NCBI GenBank assembly: GCA_021442155.1
Contig: JAKCPB010001394.1
Location: 62,001 to 126,000, forward strand
Length of the DNA: 64,000 nucleotides
Direction of reading: 5' to 3'
DNA from: Cymbidium sinense
Taxonomy: Eukaryota; Streptophyta; Magnoliopsida; Asparagales; Orchidaceae
How positions within the stretch are numbered: the stretch's first letter is position 1; every line of letters begins with the position of its first letter. A model generated the notes under the pieces. The model was not told the origin of the DNA. It did no database searches and worked only from the letters and a program-made list of their open reading frames with translations. Shown here one piece after another: positions 33,681-46,357 of this stretch. The translations under genes were made by a program, and so were the position numbers.

Positions 33681-36600
33681 TGATCATATTCTAACTCAAG
33701 ACCACTTGGCATCCTCTTAGTGGTCCATTTAGACACCAAGGAGGGTGGTGCACATGACTTAATGGATTTGGGTCAGCCAAACCCAACCCAAAGCTAAAAT
33801 TGACCACCCCACTCACAATTCTCCACATGGATCACCTCCCACATCCATTTTAACCCATGCACACCTCCATACTCCCACTCCTCTGCCAAACCTGAACCAC
33901 ATGGGACTCTTAACAACCTGAACAACCCATTCCATGAGATCAATTTGATCAAAATGGCAAGAAGGCTCATGATCATCCGATTCAAGTCAAGGAGATATAC
34001 TCCCCCCTCATTCCATTCCAATTCAGCACACTTGCACTCGATTAAGCCCTAGGAACCCAGAGGAAGCTCCCCAAGCTCTCCCAAGCATTTCCAAGCTATC
34101 TCCATTTTTCTCCTTCTTGATTTTACTCAAGCTTAAATGGGGAGAAAACAAAACTCAAACTCACTCACCCTCCAAATCCAAATTCCTCTTGCAAGCACCA
34201 TCAAGGGACCTAATCGAGCTCACCCAAATCATTTCCCAAGCATCCAAGCCACGGGAAGGAGGAGTTCGACCAAAGCCACAAGCCATTGAAGGGGAGCTTG
34301 GCCAATTGGAAGATCCACTTCATCTCAAGCCTTCAAACCTTCAAGGGCTTCTCTACGGCTACCTCAATGGAAGTGTTGGATCCTCGTGAGGTATGCTTCA
34401 AAACCGAGCTCCCATTGAAAATCTTTGCTCCTTTGTGAAGGGAAGTGTAATCTCATTGCATTTTCACCATTGGATATGCTTCTCCTTACTTCTTGATGGT
34501 GTGGGTTGAATCCCTACCCAATCCAAGCTTATGTGAGCTCGGATCAAGCCATGGAGATCGCCTTCGCCTCTCAGAGGCGTGGATGAATCATTGATCCATC
34601 CCGCATGTTTTGGATGGATGGTCCCGATTAAATGCTTTAGATAATGATTTAATCCTTTGAAACCACGGTTTAATAATCCATCCACCTTTATCGATCTGGA
34701 GAAAGCTGAAAGCGCAGCCGTCACGACATCTATTGATATAAAATCAATCCATCGTAATGGAAAGCGTGTCGCAGCCATGTGGTGCCGACGGGATTAGTTA
34801 TATAATTAGGTTATTTAATGACCTATTAATTATAGAAACTTTAAAAATTCATAATTAAATGTAGAAAAATCCAAAAAATGCAAACTCAACTTTATTTTAA
34901 AGATAATTTAAAGGGGAATAATATAAAATTATGTTTAATTGATTTTTAATAGTGACATTTTCTCAATTTGAGTTTTATTGAGATGTAATTACGTTAATTA
35001 CTTCTTAATTATTTTAATAATTAATTCCAAACTCCCTAGGGTTAATTAGTGGGATGACCTCTGCCTCCCATAATTTTCTTAGAAATTATTATTGGATTAA
35101 TTTAGGTAATTGCTTGTTTCATCTCTAATCACTCCCTTAATTAATTAAATGATTAATTAATCTATGAAATGGTGATGAATCTTTAATTAAGCTTATTAAT
35201 CATCTTGAAACAGTGGATAGACTCAGGGAATGAGATTAGGATGCCTTTTCCAAATCTTTTCCCCAATGTCTATATCATTTGAATGAAAACTTAATTAATT
35301 TCAAATTGATTAATAATTTAATCATTTCATTAAATAGCTTAATTAACCAAACTCAAAATCAAAAATTAATCCAGAAACTTAATCACTTAATCAATCTCAA
35401 TCTTGGGTAGATACTTAGGTGTTCAATAACCTAAGTGCCTTTCAAGGAAATCATATCCAACACATATGTGTGAGAAGGTTATGAAAGTGCTTAATTAAAC
35501 ACTTTAGCTTAATTAATCAATGATTGTGAGCCAATTGCATTAGACCCCTTTCTTTCTTAGGAGCATTGCTGATTTAAATTCCATGTGGTTGCATATCATA
35601 TATTGGCTCATAATTGTTGGGTTAATTATGTTATGGTGGTGTAGGTAAGGGATTATTAATGGACTTAATCTACATCTTAACCTAAACAAAACATAAAATC
35701 AGTCTAATGGTTCTAAAATTAAAATAAATTGATTCACATATGTGAGAGATGGATTAGGACCAACAAACCTCTTCACATTTCCTAAAATCAAATCAACCTC
35801 AAAATTAAAACAAAATTTCTTTAAATAATTTTGATTGACTTTAAATGATCTTATTCCATAAGATTGTCTTTAGAATTAATTAGGTGAATGAATTCATATG
35901 CTTACATCACTTTATTTCTTTCCAAGCATTTTAAATGTGATTTATCATATGAAATCATGCATTCATACCTTTGAAAAATCAAAATAAATGAAATGTTTCC
36001 TTTATGTCAAATTGCATGTTTTGGCTAAAGTAAGAATATGAATGGCTATTATCACTAATCAAAAAATTATTTTCAAAACCTATAAATCAAAGATTATAAA
36101 TGAAGGTATGCTACTTATAAATATTTATAAGCTTGCATGTGATTACAATATAAAATGTGTTATGTGAACTTCTTCTCTTTCTTAACATAGATTTGCATAG
36201 ATTTGCAAAGTGTATAGTTCATTTGAAAAGAACACAACACTTGCTTAATTCCATTCCTATCCACTTATATGTTATAACTTAAAAAGTATCTTCACATCTA
36301 CACATGTAAATTGCATAACAAAATCAAACAAATAAACATAAACCTTTTGCATGACTCTTTCTCCATTTATTTCTTTTTGTACATGCACATGTATTTAGGA
36401 AAAGTGGTATATTAGTCTGGACATCCCGGGGTTGTGAGACTTTAATTAACCCTAAGAAGGTTTTGTACCTTATACCCTTGGTGTAGAAAATTATGGCACC
36501 GTACTCACTTATGTCTTTCATACTTGTAAATGTGCATTTGATTAATGGATAAAAGAATCCTTTATTTTCTTAACAAAATCATGCATCATGAAACATCCAA

Positions 36601-37599
36601 ATTTCTTAAGCAACATCCCTTAGCATTCATCATAAAGGTGTGCTAAATATTTACATTGCATGTATAAATATGCTTAGGAATCATTCATATGCATGGTATA
36701 CATGTTGGAAAGAAATAAATGGGTGTTTGTATTTTGTGATAGTAATTCACTTTAATTAATCTTAAAATGCCTTTCTTATTGAATAGGTTTATTTAGAGCA
36801 AATCTAAACTTAGGATTAATTAAAACACATAATAAAATATTCACTAAAGAGAAATCACTAATAAATCTACCTTAAAAATTACTTAAGGTAGGGAGGAAAG
36901 AGAAGTTCTCTTTTCTTTTCCTCTCTTTACAACACTTAATAATTAAGTGTAGGTTCATTCAAACCAAAATAAATCAACAAATAAAATTAACAAATCAACT
37001 AAATCACTTAAATAAAACCACCCTCTTAGTTGAAACCTCTCATACTTAGAAAACTTTAACCTTAAAAGCCTAGTTAAGATATATCACACAAGCCTTAAAT
37101 GACACACATATTAAGCTATGTCACCATTTTTAGCTCTATGTTAGGGCAGTGCATGATTTGATGCTTGATTTTGTTTTATGATGTGATGTTTTAGTCTTGA
37201 AGTTAAGGTGTATGTGTGTAGACTGGATGATAGGATTATTTTATTCTAATCATTATCTTTTGCAAAGGATTGTGCTTAAGGGGCGTTGTAATAAAATAAT
37301 AAATGCTTTTGTTGTGCAGGTTGTTTATACCCCTAAGCATAATCCAAAATAGGCCAGGTGGACTTGGTTACCCATGTGTGGGGGGCTAAGTCCAATTTAT
37401 TCATATACATGCTTGGGATTGTGTGGTTTGTTTAGCTAATCTCTGCTTTACAGGTTTTAGTTAGATTTACTTTTCTCATTTTTGTATAATTTTGCAATTA
37501 AGATTTGGAATGAATGTTATGGCAGATTAGGATGAAGAATGATCATAAGACTATGTCTTATGCACCATGTGAAGCCTTTGGAGCAACCACATCCCAACC

Positions 37600-37680
37600 A
37601 AAAAAAAAGAAGAAAGAAGAAAGAAGAAAGAAGAAAGAAGAAAGAAAAGAAGAAATGAAGAAAGAGAAATGAAGAATGAA
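37600..37680. repeat. (AAGAAG/AAGA)n purine microsatellite
   Basis: Run of AAGA/GAA units inside the LTR of element C. The same position in the LTRs B (about 50700) and E (about 8130) holds only a short pyrimidine stretch, so the expansion is specific to C. Confidence 0.85.
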
Positions 37681-37744
37681 GACCCCCATTACATGAATTC
37701 CTTTTTGATTGTAATTAATTCATTTGTAATCCGTATTGTATAAA

Positions 37745-37761
37745 GGTAGAGCTCAGCTACC
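37745..37761. other. Conserved LTR hairpin (copy in C)
   Basis: GGTAG, seven bases, CTACC. Inverted counterpart of the hairpins at 8060-8078 and 50631-50649. Confidence 0.55.
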
Positions 37762-39269
37762 TAATTTATTTTTGGGTTTGTGTAGTGGAGCCCGACCATA
37801 ACAACCTTTTAATCTTTTGCACTAGCTTTATAAATTGTTTGATGTTTGTTTAGCTTGTGTATCAAGATGACATATTTTTTCTAGTTTCTTTCTTGCTTTG
37901 ATGAATGGCTTGGATGCGATTAGGCTCTCATAAAAAATAAATTTTATATCCAATTAATCAACTTAAAATTAAAAATTAATAACTCATAACCTCACATAAA
38001 GCCTAAGTTATAAATCAAGATAAAAGATTTTGCAACCCCTTAGCTGGATGTTGTATGTTTCACATTATGCATAAAAAAAGCATCTTGCTTCACTCTTGCT
38101 TATGGAGGGCTTCCATCTTTTCCAGGGAACTTGGCTTGACCTTTGAGAGCCATGGTGGGAACACACCTCCTTCATGCTGATTTTGGCCCATAATCTTATT
38201 TCTCATGCATTAGGCATATGAATCCCATAGCCTATGTCAAATAAATTATCCAAAAATGAAAATAAAACTTAACAAAAAGTTGCATTATATTTAAGTCATT
38301 AATCATGTCCTACATGATCTAGTCTCTTAGGGAGTGTGTTTAAGGATTTAGTCTCTTTCTAAATAAATAATAACCTAGCTATCTTGCAAAAGCATATGAC
38401 TTGCCTACATGTATTTAAAATCATAAGGAGTTAGTTGGCACCACCCAGGTTGTAAGTCCAACAATCGGGTGGTTTATCCTCTCTTGTGGAGGTAAACCAA
38501 ATACCCATTTTCACCATAGATTTAGGTCATGCCTTGGCCTTCACCAAAGCTCTATAGATTTAAGTTCTGAGGTTGTTTCCTTGGGCTACAAGCATAAATT
38601 CTCACCTCTTACGTATTTTTATGATATTGCATCATGGAATTGTAAGTCCTAGATTTCTAGTAAAAAATCAACTCAAATAAATAATTCTCTTCAAATTCAA
38701 AAATATAAAGCCCAACCATAGGATAGCTTGGGATGCTTACTAGGCATCATAGTATCATAAGCATCCCCTACTTATCTCCCTTTGGTTTCGATAATAACTC
38801 CCTCCTCTTGATCAATCCCACTTGATCTTCCAAAAATAAACCAATTGATTGATAGTCCTATCTTTGAAATCTTTGGAGACAATGATCATTTACCTTAATC
38901 GAGAGTATTCTTAAGAAATCTCATTCCTTAAGATGTAATTTACTATGGGGGCTTGCCTCCATAAGAAACTTAATGAACCTAGTTTAAAATAAACCCTGCT
39001 CTTTTCTATGTAAAGTAGGGGGAGAATCTCTGGTACATCTGCAGACCCATTGTCCTTAGGATTCCTTATTAAGGTGATTAGGTCCATTGTAGGATGGTGA
39101 CTTCTATCTCGTGAGATAGTACATCATTCCTCAATGTCGTATTCGATCACCCTAATAAGAACATATGCGGATCTACATGGTGTCCAAAAACTAGATTTTT
39201 ATTTTTGTCTTCATTTAATTCATTTTTAGATAAACATAAGAATAAAAAAAATTCTAGCATAGATTTTTC

Positions 39270-39287
39270 TGGTGACTCCGCTGGGGA
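39270..39287 (+). promoter_or_regulatory. Primer-binding-site-like motif of element C
   Basis: TGGTGACTCCGCTGGGGA sits ten bases after the LTR end. It closely resembles the TGGCGACTC..CTGGGGA primer-binding sites of Tat/Ogre-type plant elements, which pair with the 3' end of a host tRNA (Arg type as I recall). It fixes element C as plus-strand. Confidence 0.65.
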
Positions 39288-39640
39288 AGGTTCCTCTTTA
39301 AATCTTTGGTAAATGATCATTGTCTCTAAGTATCTATAGTGGATTTGTACTTTGTATAAGTTTGAGATTATATTTCCTTTCCATTGGCACATAGTTTATT
39401 TCATCCTTAAGCTAAGCTAGCCAACATCCTTTAGGTTTTAGGACCTCACCCATGTAGGTCTTAAAACCCCTATGTTCCCCAATAGGTGAAAATAAAAATT
39501 TAATAAAAAAGAAATAACTAAAGACTCCTTACCATTTCCATGGTAAGGTAAGGTTCATTCCAAAATAAATAAAAATAAATCCTTTATAAAAAACAATTTC
39601 CAAACAAAAAAATCACTTTTCCAAAATGTACATAATAAAA
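39288..39640 (+). other. Proximal 5' leader of element C
   Basis: Non-coding sequence between the PBS-like motif and the tandem arrays; no feature beyond AT-rich sequence and an inverted 'ccatttccatggtaaggtaagg' stretch near 39530. Confidence 0.5.
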
Positions 39641-40430
39641 TATTTCAACTTCATCTAATAATCTTCATGATTATTTCATGTATCATCTTTTCAAAAAGCA
39701 TAAATGAACATCTTCACTCAATTTATTTGATGAAGATTTCATTTTCAAAATCAAAATCAAAAATCATATTTTCCAAAATCATAAATGAATATCCTCATTC
39801 AATTTATTGAATGAAGATTTCATTTTCAAAACAAAATTAATAATCATCTTTTCAAATTCAAAATCAATAATCATTATTTTCCAAAAGCACAAATGAACAT
39901 CCTCATTCAATTTATTGAATGAAGATTTTATTTTCAAAACAAAATCAATAATCATCCTTTCGAAAATCAAAATCAACAATCATTCTTTTCAAAAAGCACA
40001 AATGAACATCCTCAATTTATTGAAAAAAGTTTCATTTTCAAAACAAATCAACAATCATCTTTTCAAAAAATCAAAATCAACAATCATTTTCCAAAGCACA
40101 AATGAACATCCTCATTCAATTTTTGAATGAAGATTTCATTTTCAAACAAAATCAACAATCATCTTTTCAAAAATAAAATCTAATATCATATTTTTAAAAA
40201 GCACAAATGAACATCTTCACTCAATTTATTTTGATGAAGATTTCATTTCCAAAAACAAAATCCACAATCATATTTTCCAAAAGCACAAATGAATATCCTC
40301 GTTCAATTTATTGAATGAAGATTTTATTTTCAAAATAAAAGCAATAATCATCTTTTCAAAATTAACAATCATCTTTTCAAAAATCAAAATTAACAATCAT
40401 CTTTTCAAAATTCAAATACATTTGAATTCT
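39640..40430 (+). repeat. Leader tandem repeat 1, about 110-120 bp unit
   Basis: Six to seven copies of a unit with 'cacaaatgaacatcctcattcaattt', 'ttgaatgaagatttcattttcaaa' and 'aatcaataatcatcttttcaaa'. Each unit contains a self-complementary 'cattcaattta..ttgaatga' (arms ATTCAA/TTGAAT). Short frames across it are artefacts. Confidence 0.85.
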
Positions 40431-41400
40431 TCAATTAACATACCCAAATTTGCAGAGTGAAGATCCTCTTTTCAAAAATTAAAACATCAAAACATGAAAC
40501 ACATTTGGATCTTTTATTTAGCATATCCAAATTTGCTAAGTAAGGATCCTCTTTTTAAAAATAAAATATCAAAACACATTTGGATTCTTCATTTAGGATA
40601 CCCAAATTTGCTAAGTGAGGATCCTCTTTTCAAAAAAATTAAAACATCAAAAAATATTTGGATTCTTCATTTAGCATACCCAAATTTGCTAAGTGAAGAT
40701 CCTCTTTTAAAACAAACATCAAAAATCAAAACACATGGATCCTTTATTTAGCATACCTAAATTTGCTAAGTAAAGAATCCTCTTTTAAAAATCAAAAGTC
40801 AAAACACACATGGATCCTTTATTTAGCATACCTAAATTTGCTAAGTAAAGAATCCTATTTTTAGAAATCAAAATAAAATACATTTGGATTTATTTAACAT
40901 ATCTAAATTTGCTAAGAATCCTCTTTTCAAAATAAAAAAAAATCAAAACACACATGGATCCTTTATTTAGCATACCTAAATTTGCTAAGTAAAGAATCCT
41001 CTTTTCAAAAATCAAAACAAAACACATTTGGATTTCTATAGTATACCTAAATTTGCTAAGAATCCTCTTTTCAAAATCATTAAAACAAAACACATTTGGA
41101 TTTCTTTTATTTAGCATACCTAAATTTTCTAAGTAAAGAATTCTTTTTTTCAAAAATCATCAAAAACAAAATACATTTGGATCCTTTATTTGGCATACTC
41201 AAATTTGCTAAGTAAAGATCCTCTTTTCAAAAACAACAAAACATTTGGATTCTTCATTTAGCATACCCAAATTTGCTAAGTAAAGATTCCATTTTTAAAT
41301 TCACACATAATTGACAAATAACAAGTAAAAGAAGAAAATTATTTTCAAACACCTCACCTAGCATAACCAAATTTGCTAAGTGTGTAAAATCCAAAATCAC
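40430..41400 (+). repeat. Leader tandem repeat 2, about 75-80 bp unit
   Basis: About eleven copies of a unit with 'acatttggatcctttattta', 'gcatacctaaatttgctaag' and 'taaagaatcctcttttcaaaa'. The inverted arms 'cttaGCA..TGCTAAG' give each unit a possible small stem. Relics of the same unit are in the leaders of A (4770-4930) and D (11759-11795), so the array belongs to the element family. Confidence 0.85.
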
Positions 41401-41780
41401 AAATCAAAACAAAATCAATTGACCCTTTACTTTAACATACTCAAATTTGTTAAATGAAGGGTCCCAAAATAATAAAAAAATCAAATTCAAATATGAACCA
41501 ATGGAAGCATCAATCTCTTCAAAATATTTGAACCCATTTCCAACATACACAAATTTGTTGAAAATGGTTTCTAAATTCAAAAAATCCCCTCCCAAATTCT
41601 AAACTCAAAATCTCTCTCCAAACTCGATGAGCCCCACTTAACATATCCAAATTATCGAGTGTGAGTTCAAATTCTAAAAACAAATTAAAGCAGAAATTTG
41701 CTTTGGGTTTATTTTCCAAAATTGCAAAAGTTCAACCTAGTTTCAGTGAGTTTCTTTCAGTTCAGTTCAATTCAATTTAA

Positions 41781-43340
41781 ATGGCAGCTCAGAAGTATGT
41801 GTTTATTTTTCCTTTTGGGATGGATTTGGCCTTGGATCGGGCCAGCCTCTCACAGATTGACTTCGCCCACCTCATTCATTTTGGTCGAGGTTTCGAGGTG
41901 GCTAGGATCACTTGTGAGGGGACCACACTCACAACAAGGAGTGTGGTGAGGGTGCCATCTGTTGAGATGCTCGATCGAGTTTCATCTAAAGAGGAAGGTT
42001 GTGGCCCACAAGAATTAGCCAAAGGCCGTGTGCTCAAGTGGTTCTCTATCCTCTGCCAAGACCCACTCGTTGGCTCATTCTAAGGGGAAGGCTACCCTAT
42101 CTTGGGGATAGTCTCCCCACCTATGAAGGGGTCTGTTCTCTGTTGCCCCTCCTAGGACTGATCACAATGCCGCAAGATCAAATCACACCAAGTGCCAAAA
42201 GGAGGTAGTTTCCTAGTCTCCTGAGGAGTTACCTAGGATAGTGTCTCCTCATATCATGAGAACAAGTTTCACCCCCCTCATGGAGGGAAGATATTAGGAG
42301 GATTTTAATTTGACCTTCACCGCAGACATTTGAGGCTCCTATCGAGATAGGAGGTCATGACCTTAGAGTTTTGCACCGATTGGGATTTTATGACGATCGA
42401 GTCCTGGCTCAATTTGATTTATGTCACCATCCTCACAAAGCAGGGAGCACATCAAATAGGAGAGGGTCAGGGAGGCCTGTGTATCAGTATAAGTTACTAG
42501 CCAAGAGAGGTGGAGGTACATCAAGCAATTAGCAACCTCAACCCTTATCAATTTTCTCGATCGGCGCACTACCCCGTTGATCAGACTGATAACATTGTAT
42601 TGATAGGTACTACCCACCATAGGAGAGGATCTCTTGCATAGAGAGAGCCGGTGGTGCCTCCACCACATCGCTCTACTCCATGTCCACCATCTTCAGTACA
42701 AGTTCCATCATCCACAGTTCTAGCAAAAGCCATGAAGGTTGTATCTGGGGAAAAGAGAGCTCCACTGGTGATTCGGCTATGGTCAAGAGATCTCATTCCA
42801 TCTATACCTCCAACTAAGGCGAGGCTGAGCTCTCCTACTCGACCTCTTGCCCCAGTTGTGGTGAAGAGGGAACGGTGACCACGGAGCATTGTAGTTGTGT
42901 CATCACCACCACCACCGTAGCAGAGCATGGAGATAACACCAGTATAGGGAGGAGGAGACAGTTCACTTACTCCCATGGCGATAAATCCTCCTAGGAGCAG
43001 TACTCCACCTATGGCAGATGATATCCATGAGCATCTATCCTCCAGTGAGTGTAGTCCTCCCAAGATCAGCTCTCCAGCAACAGGGGAGGTTAGATGTCTC
43101 TCTGTTCATGATAGTGATCCTATTACCAATCAGCCTCGATCTTTTGTACATGTTCAGTTGGACCGTTCTCTTGATGATATTGTAGCTCAGTATCTGGTTG
43201 AGAAGAAGGAAATTCTAGGATACACTTGGTCTAACCTAGAGGATGAAAAGATCAATTTTTATCCTAATAAAGATGATCTGTTGGAGGATTCAGCAGGAGT
43301 GCTCATGGTAGACACCAGGGGTTCCCTCCTTCATGATTAG
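41781..43340 (+). pseudogene. Element C, polyprotein N-terminus and linker
   Basis: The ATG 41781 opens 100 codons beginning MAAQKYVFIFPFGMDLALD, with 'HFGRGFEVARI', aligning to the MAPNKFMF start of copies A and D. It ends at a stop 42081-42083. The linker continues in shifted frames (proline/serine-rich; 42651-42878, 42975-43340). The last open part, starting MAINPPRSS, is acidic near its end ('KINFYPNKDDLLED'). The role of this N-terminal module ahead of the capsid is not known to me. Multiple stops make it nonfunctional as read. Confidence 0.6.
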
Positions 43341-43571
43341 CATAGTTTGGAAGGTGCTGTGACCAAGCAGGAAGATACAACCTGCTCAACCCAACACCTC
43401 CTTCAATAATTAAAGCAAAAAGAAGAACAAATAAATAAGATGGGAAAGAGGCTTGAATACTTGCTAGTAGCATGTGAGAGAAGTGTTGATGCAAGCACGA
43501 GGAGGATCATCAGTTCCAAAGGGTAGACCCTACCTAGAGGAATTCGATTCCATCCAGTATCCTAAGGGTTT

Positions 43572-44540
43572 ATGACACCTTCTTTCAAGAGCTTGGATGG
43601 CAGCGGGAAACCACGACAACACATAGCACACTTCAGGGCCAGTTGTTGCAATGCTAGTGGTAGCGATGCATTACTATTTCATCTTTTTATCAACAGTTTA
43701 GTAGAGATAGCCTTTGATTGGTACATCAAACTCCCCAACAGTTCAATGAAGACTTTTGCTAAGTTAGAGCAACTCTTCATTAAGAGGTTTGTTGGAGCTT
43801 AGCAAAGGGTGACTGTAGGTGATCTCATTGTGGCTCAACAATACCCTGATGAGTCCTTAGTTGATTATATTCTCAGATGACCCAATTTGAGTATGAAATA
43901 TGAACCACAGCCGTCTGACAATATGTCATTGAAATTTTACTAAAGAATATTCATGGCCCGGTCCCCTTCATGCTCAAAGGTTTTACCATCAAGACATTTG
44001 AGAAGCTAATCAACAAGGCGGCTAGTTTACAAGGAGAAGCCAAACAATTACCTTTTCTGGATCAATCAATAAAGCCAAAGCCATATAATGCTTATGAGAG
44101 AAGCCAGGGGTAGTAACAGTGTTGGACAAGGGGAAGTAGCCAGCCAGAGATCAGCATGAGAGACCTCGTGCTCCACAGCCGTCACTTTCACCTTCTCTAC
44201 CACCACCGAGGCCATCCTACTGGCCACCACAATATCCTCCATGACCTTCACCGCCTTCTCCTCATCCATACTCATAGCAGCAGTGGTACACATACCCAAT
44301 GCCAGGTAGCTACCATCCACCCACTCTTTTGGATAAACTAAACAAGCCTTATTCATTGAAGAAGGAGGTAATCAGGACAATCTTTAAGAACCTCTTAAAG
44401 AAACATGATTTTCAACTACCCGAGCCTAGAAGGCTGAAGGAAGTGGGCAAGAGCAATGATCTTAACTTTTGCCCCTACCATCACATGCTATGCCATGTTT
44501 TAGAGGATTGCTTTACATTCAAGGACTGACTTGAGCATAG
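43572..44540 (+). pseudogene. Element C gag: capsid core and zinc-binding motif
   Basis: 43572-43802 encodes a retrotransposon gag core: 'QHIAHFRASCCNASGSDALLFHLFINSL', 'AFDWYIKLP', 'KLEQLFIKRFVGA', with a TAG at 43800-43802 where the related copy also breaks. Reading continues through 'DYILR' near 43861. A frameshifted proline/tyrosine-rich part follows. 44299-44529 ends in 'FCPYHHMLCHVLEDCFTFKD', a C-x2-H-x4-H-x4-C-type zinc-binding motif that differs from the usual G-H by C-H. The product would be the virus-like-particle protein. Confidence 0.75.
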
Positions 44541-44689
44541 CTACAAAATAGGTGCCATAGTTATCCTAAAGGAATACCTTGTGGAACAACCATCCAGTTT
44601 CATTAGGGTGATCTTTGGGATACTTGCGATCCTCTCAAAACCAAAGAAGGTTGGGATATCTCCTTATCCCGAACCTCTAAAATGATTGT

Positions 44690-45410
44690 GTTAAAATTCA
44701 AAAAACTTTCCTTGCGGGTGCCTGAGGTATCTAGAACCTCCAACATCAAGGAAGGTTTGCAAGTTGCCAAAGACAAGTTTGGGAAAGTGAGAGCTCAGCA
44801 TCAGCAGCAGCAACCCACACCAGCCTAGGATAGCCAAGTAGAGCAACCACTGATCGAGCTTATCCTACAGTCCACTGTTGCAGCTACTACTTCAGCGAAC
44901 ACTTCTACTTCAACTAGCTCTTCTTCTAGTATACATCTTCTATCGGTGGATGAGGGCATCAAATCCCTCACCCCTCTTACTTTACTAGATTTCTACTATG
45001 CACCTTCTTCAAAATCTAAGAAATTGAGGAATAATGCTAGTTTGAATTACATCTGTGCCACTTCTAATGGGTTATCCAATTCTACTCTCTTAGAAAACTC
45101 TCCAAGTTTAAATAATAATTATAACAACTCTGATCTTTCTCTTTCTTAGTCAGAGTTGGACTTTCCTTCTCCGAATACTATGGGTTCACCTCTTGAGATA
45201 GACTTGGAATCATCTGATTCTGAGGGTCCTATAGGAGAAGGCTAGGTGAGCACAGTAGGTAGAATCTTCCACTAACTTGCCACAAGAGATCGCCAAAGTC
45301 AACCTCCATAGTGGCAAGGTTATACCTCCTAAGGCAGCACTTCAATATAAAGGAAAATAAGTCATTAGTTCTAATGAACAACAAGCCCCTCCATAGGATG
45401 CTCCACCCAT
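44690..45410 (+). pseudogene. Element C gag-protease linker
   Basis: Matches the A copy at 707-1513: 'LSLRVPEV', 'KEGLQVAKDKFGKV', a short glutamine run, serine-rich stretch, 'SLTPLTLLDFYYAPSSKSKK' and 'LEIDLESSDSEG'. Stops at about 44826, 45147 and 45243 interrupt it. Confidence 0.65.
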
Positions 45411-45414
45411 GAAT

Positions 45415-46260
45415 ATGCTTGTGGAGGATCAGCCCAGAGTGGATTATAATGTTCTCGCTTACCTAAGAAAGTTGTCATCTAAGTTAAGCATATGTTGCCC
45501 TTGTCTTATCCAAAGAGATGAGAAAATCAATAATCAAGGCTCTTCTTGATCCAAAGTTATGCTTAGCTCAATTGATCGTTGTTGGAGAGGAGGCACATTA
45601 TTCCAGAGAAGCCCAAGGAGTCACTTTCACATATGAAGACCTTCTTCTAGGGGACATGGAGCACAACCGTCCCCTATACATTACAGTGGATATGGTCAGA
45701 TTTAGAATTCCTAGGGTTCTTATCGATCTAGGTACATCGATGAATATTATGAGTTTAAAACCATTGCTTATTTGAGGATTGACATCTCCACACTCTGAGA
45801 AGATTGGATGATGTTGAGAGGATTCAATGAACAAGGCGAGAGGGCTTTAGGTTCCATAGTGTTACCTTTCGAAAAAGGTGACTGGAAGATTGAAGACAAG
45901 TTCTATATTATTAATTCAAATACTTCATTCATTGCTTTGCTCGGTAGGCCTTGGATACATCAGAATAAGATGATTCCATCCTCCCTTCATCAATGCATCA
46001 AGTTTAGAAGGAATGGAATTAAATATTGTGTCAAGGGAGATGAAAATCTATTTTTAGTCAGAGAGGTTGAGATATATGAAGATGTGACCTACTATCTTTG
46101 TCAAAATACCTTTTCTCATGAACTTGGTCAAAATTCAAATTGCAAAAGAAAAGGAAAAAGAAGCAAAAGAAAATTGAAAATACAAGTGAATGAGAAAAGG
46201 ATATTAAGGAAGAGGTTGTCACATTCCACCCACAGTTTATTCCATCGTATTGACATATAG
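45415..46260 (+). pseudogene. Element C retropepsin-like aspartic protease
   Basis: Starts with 'VEDQPRVDYNVLAYLRK', then 45518-45775 encodes 'VTFTYEDLLLGDMEHNRPLYI' and 'PRVLIDLGTSMNIMSL', where D-L-G-T-S is the active-site loop. After a stop and shift, 45808-46260 gives 'MMLRGFNEQGERALGSI', 'ALLGRPWIHQNKMIPSSLHQCIKF' (the conserved second half of Tat-type proteases) and a basic tail. This enzyme matures the polyprotein. The two halves lie in different frames. Confidence 0.75.
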
Positions 46261-46357
46261 GTAGGATGACTCAACCTCCACTAGAGGGTAGGGGAATCTG
46301 AGAGGCACTTCCGAGGTGGAAGACCCCCACGGTTGGCGCAGCCAGGGGTTATGTTAG

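Larger units (their letters stand above)
32080..39259 (+). mobile_element. 5' LTR of gypsy element C, about 7.2 kb
   Basis: Inverted copy of 49150-56157 over its whole length. The start is placed at TGAGCTC (32080) and the end at 'ctagCA' (39258-39259), ten bases before a PBS-like motif. Alignment with the other LTR supports these ends to within about 10 bases. Order inside: the block around 'gagttccttagtcttaag' (32150), a duplicated 100-bp word (32385 and 32550), a TTGACC-rich array (32760-33680), a GC-richer belt (33700-34790), a TTAATTAA-rich belt (34800-35720), a conserved hairpin (37745), a purine microsatellite (37600-37680), and the 3' end. LTRs of this size are well above the usual range. 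Confidence 0.75.

Noticed and set aside
39640..41400. Possible CRISPR-like array
   Set aside because: The repeats are contiguous and degenerate without unique spacers, and they sit in a plant retrotransposon leader.
42581..43063. 160-codon minus-strand frame in element C
   Set aside because: It is the antisense of the proline/serine-rich gag linker, which is matched on the plus strand by two other copies.
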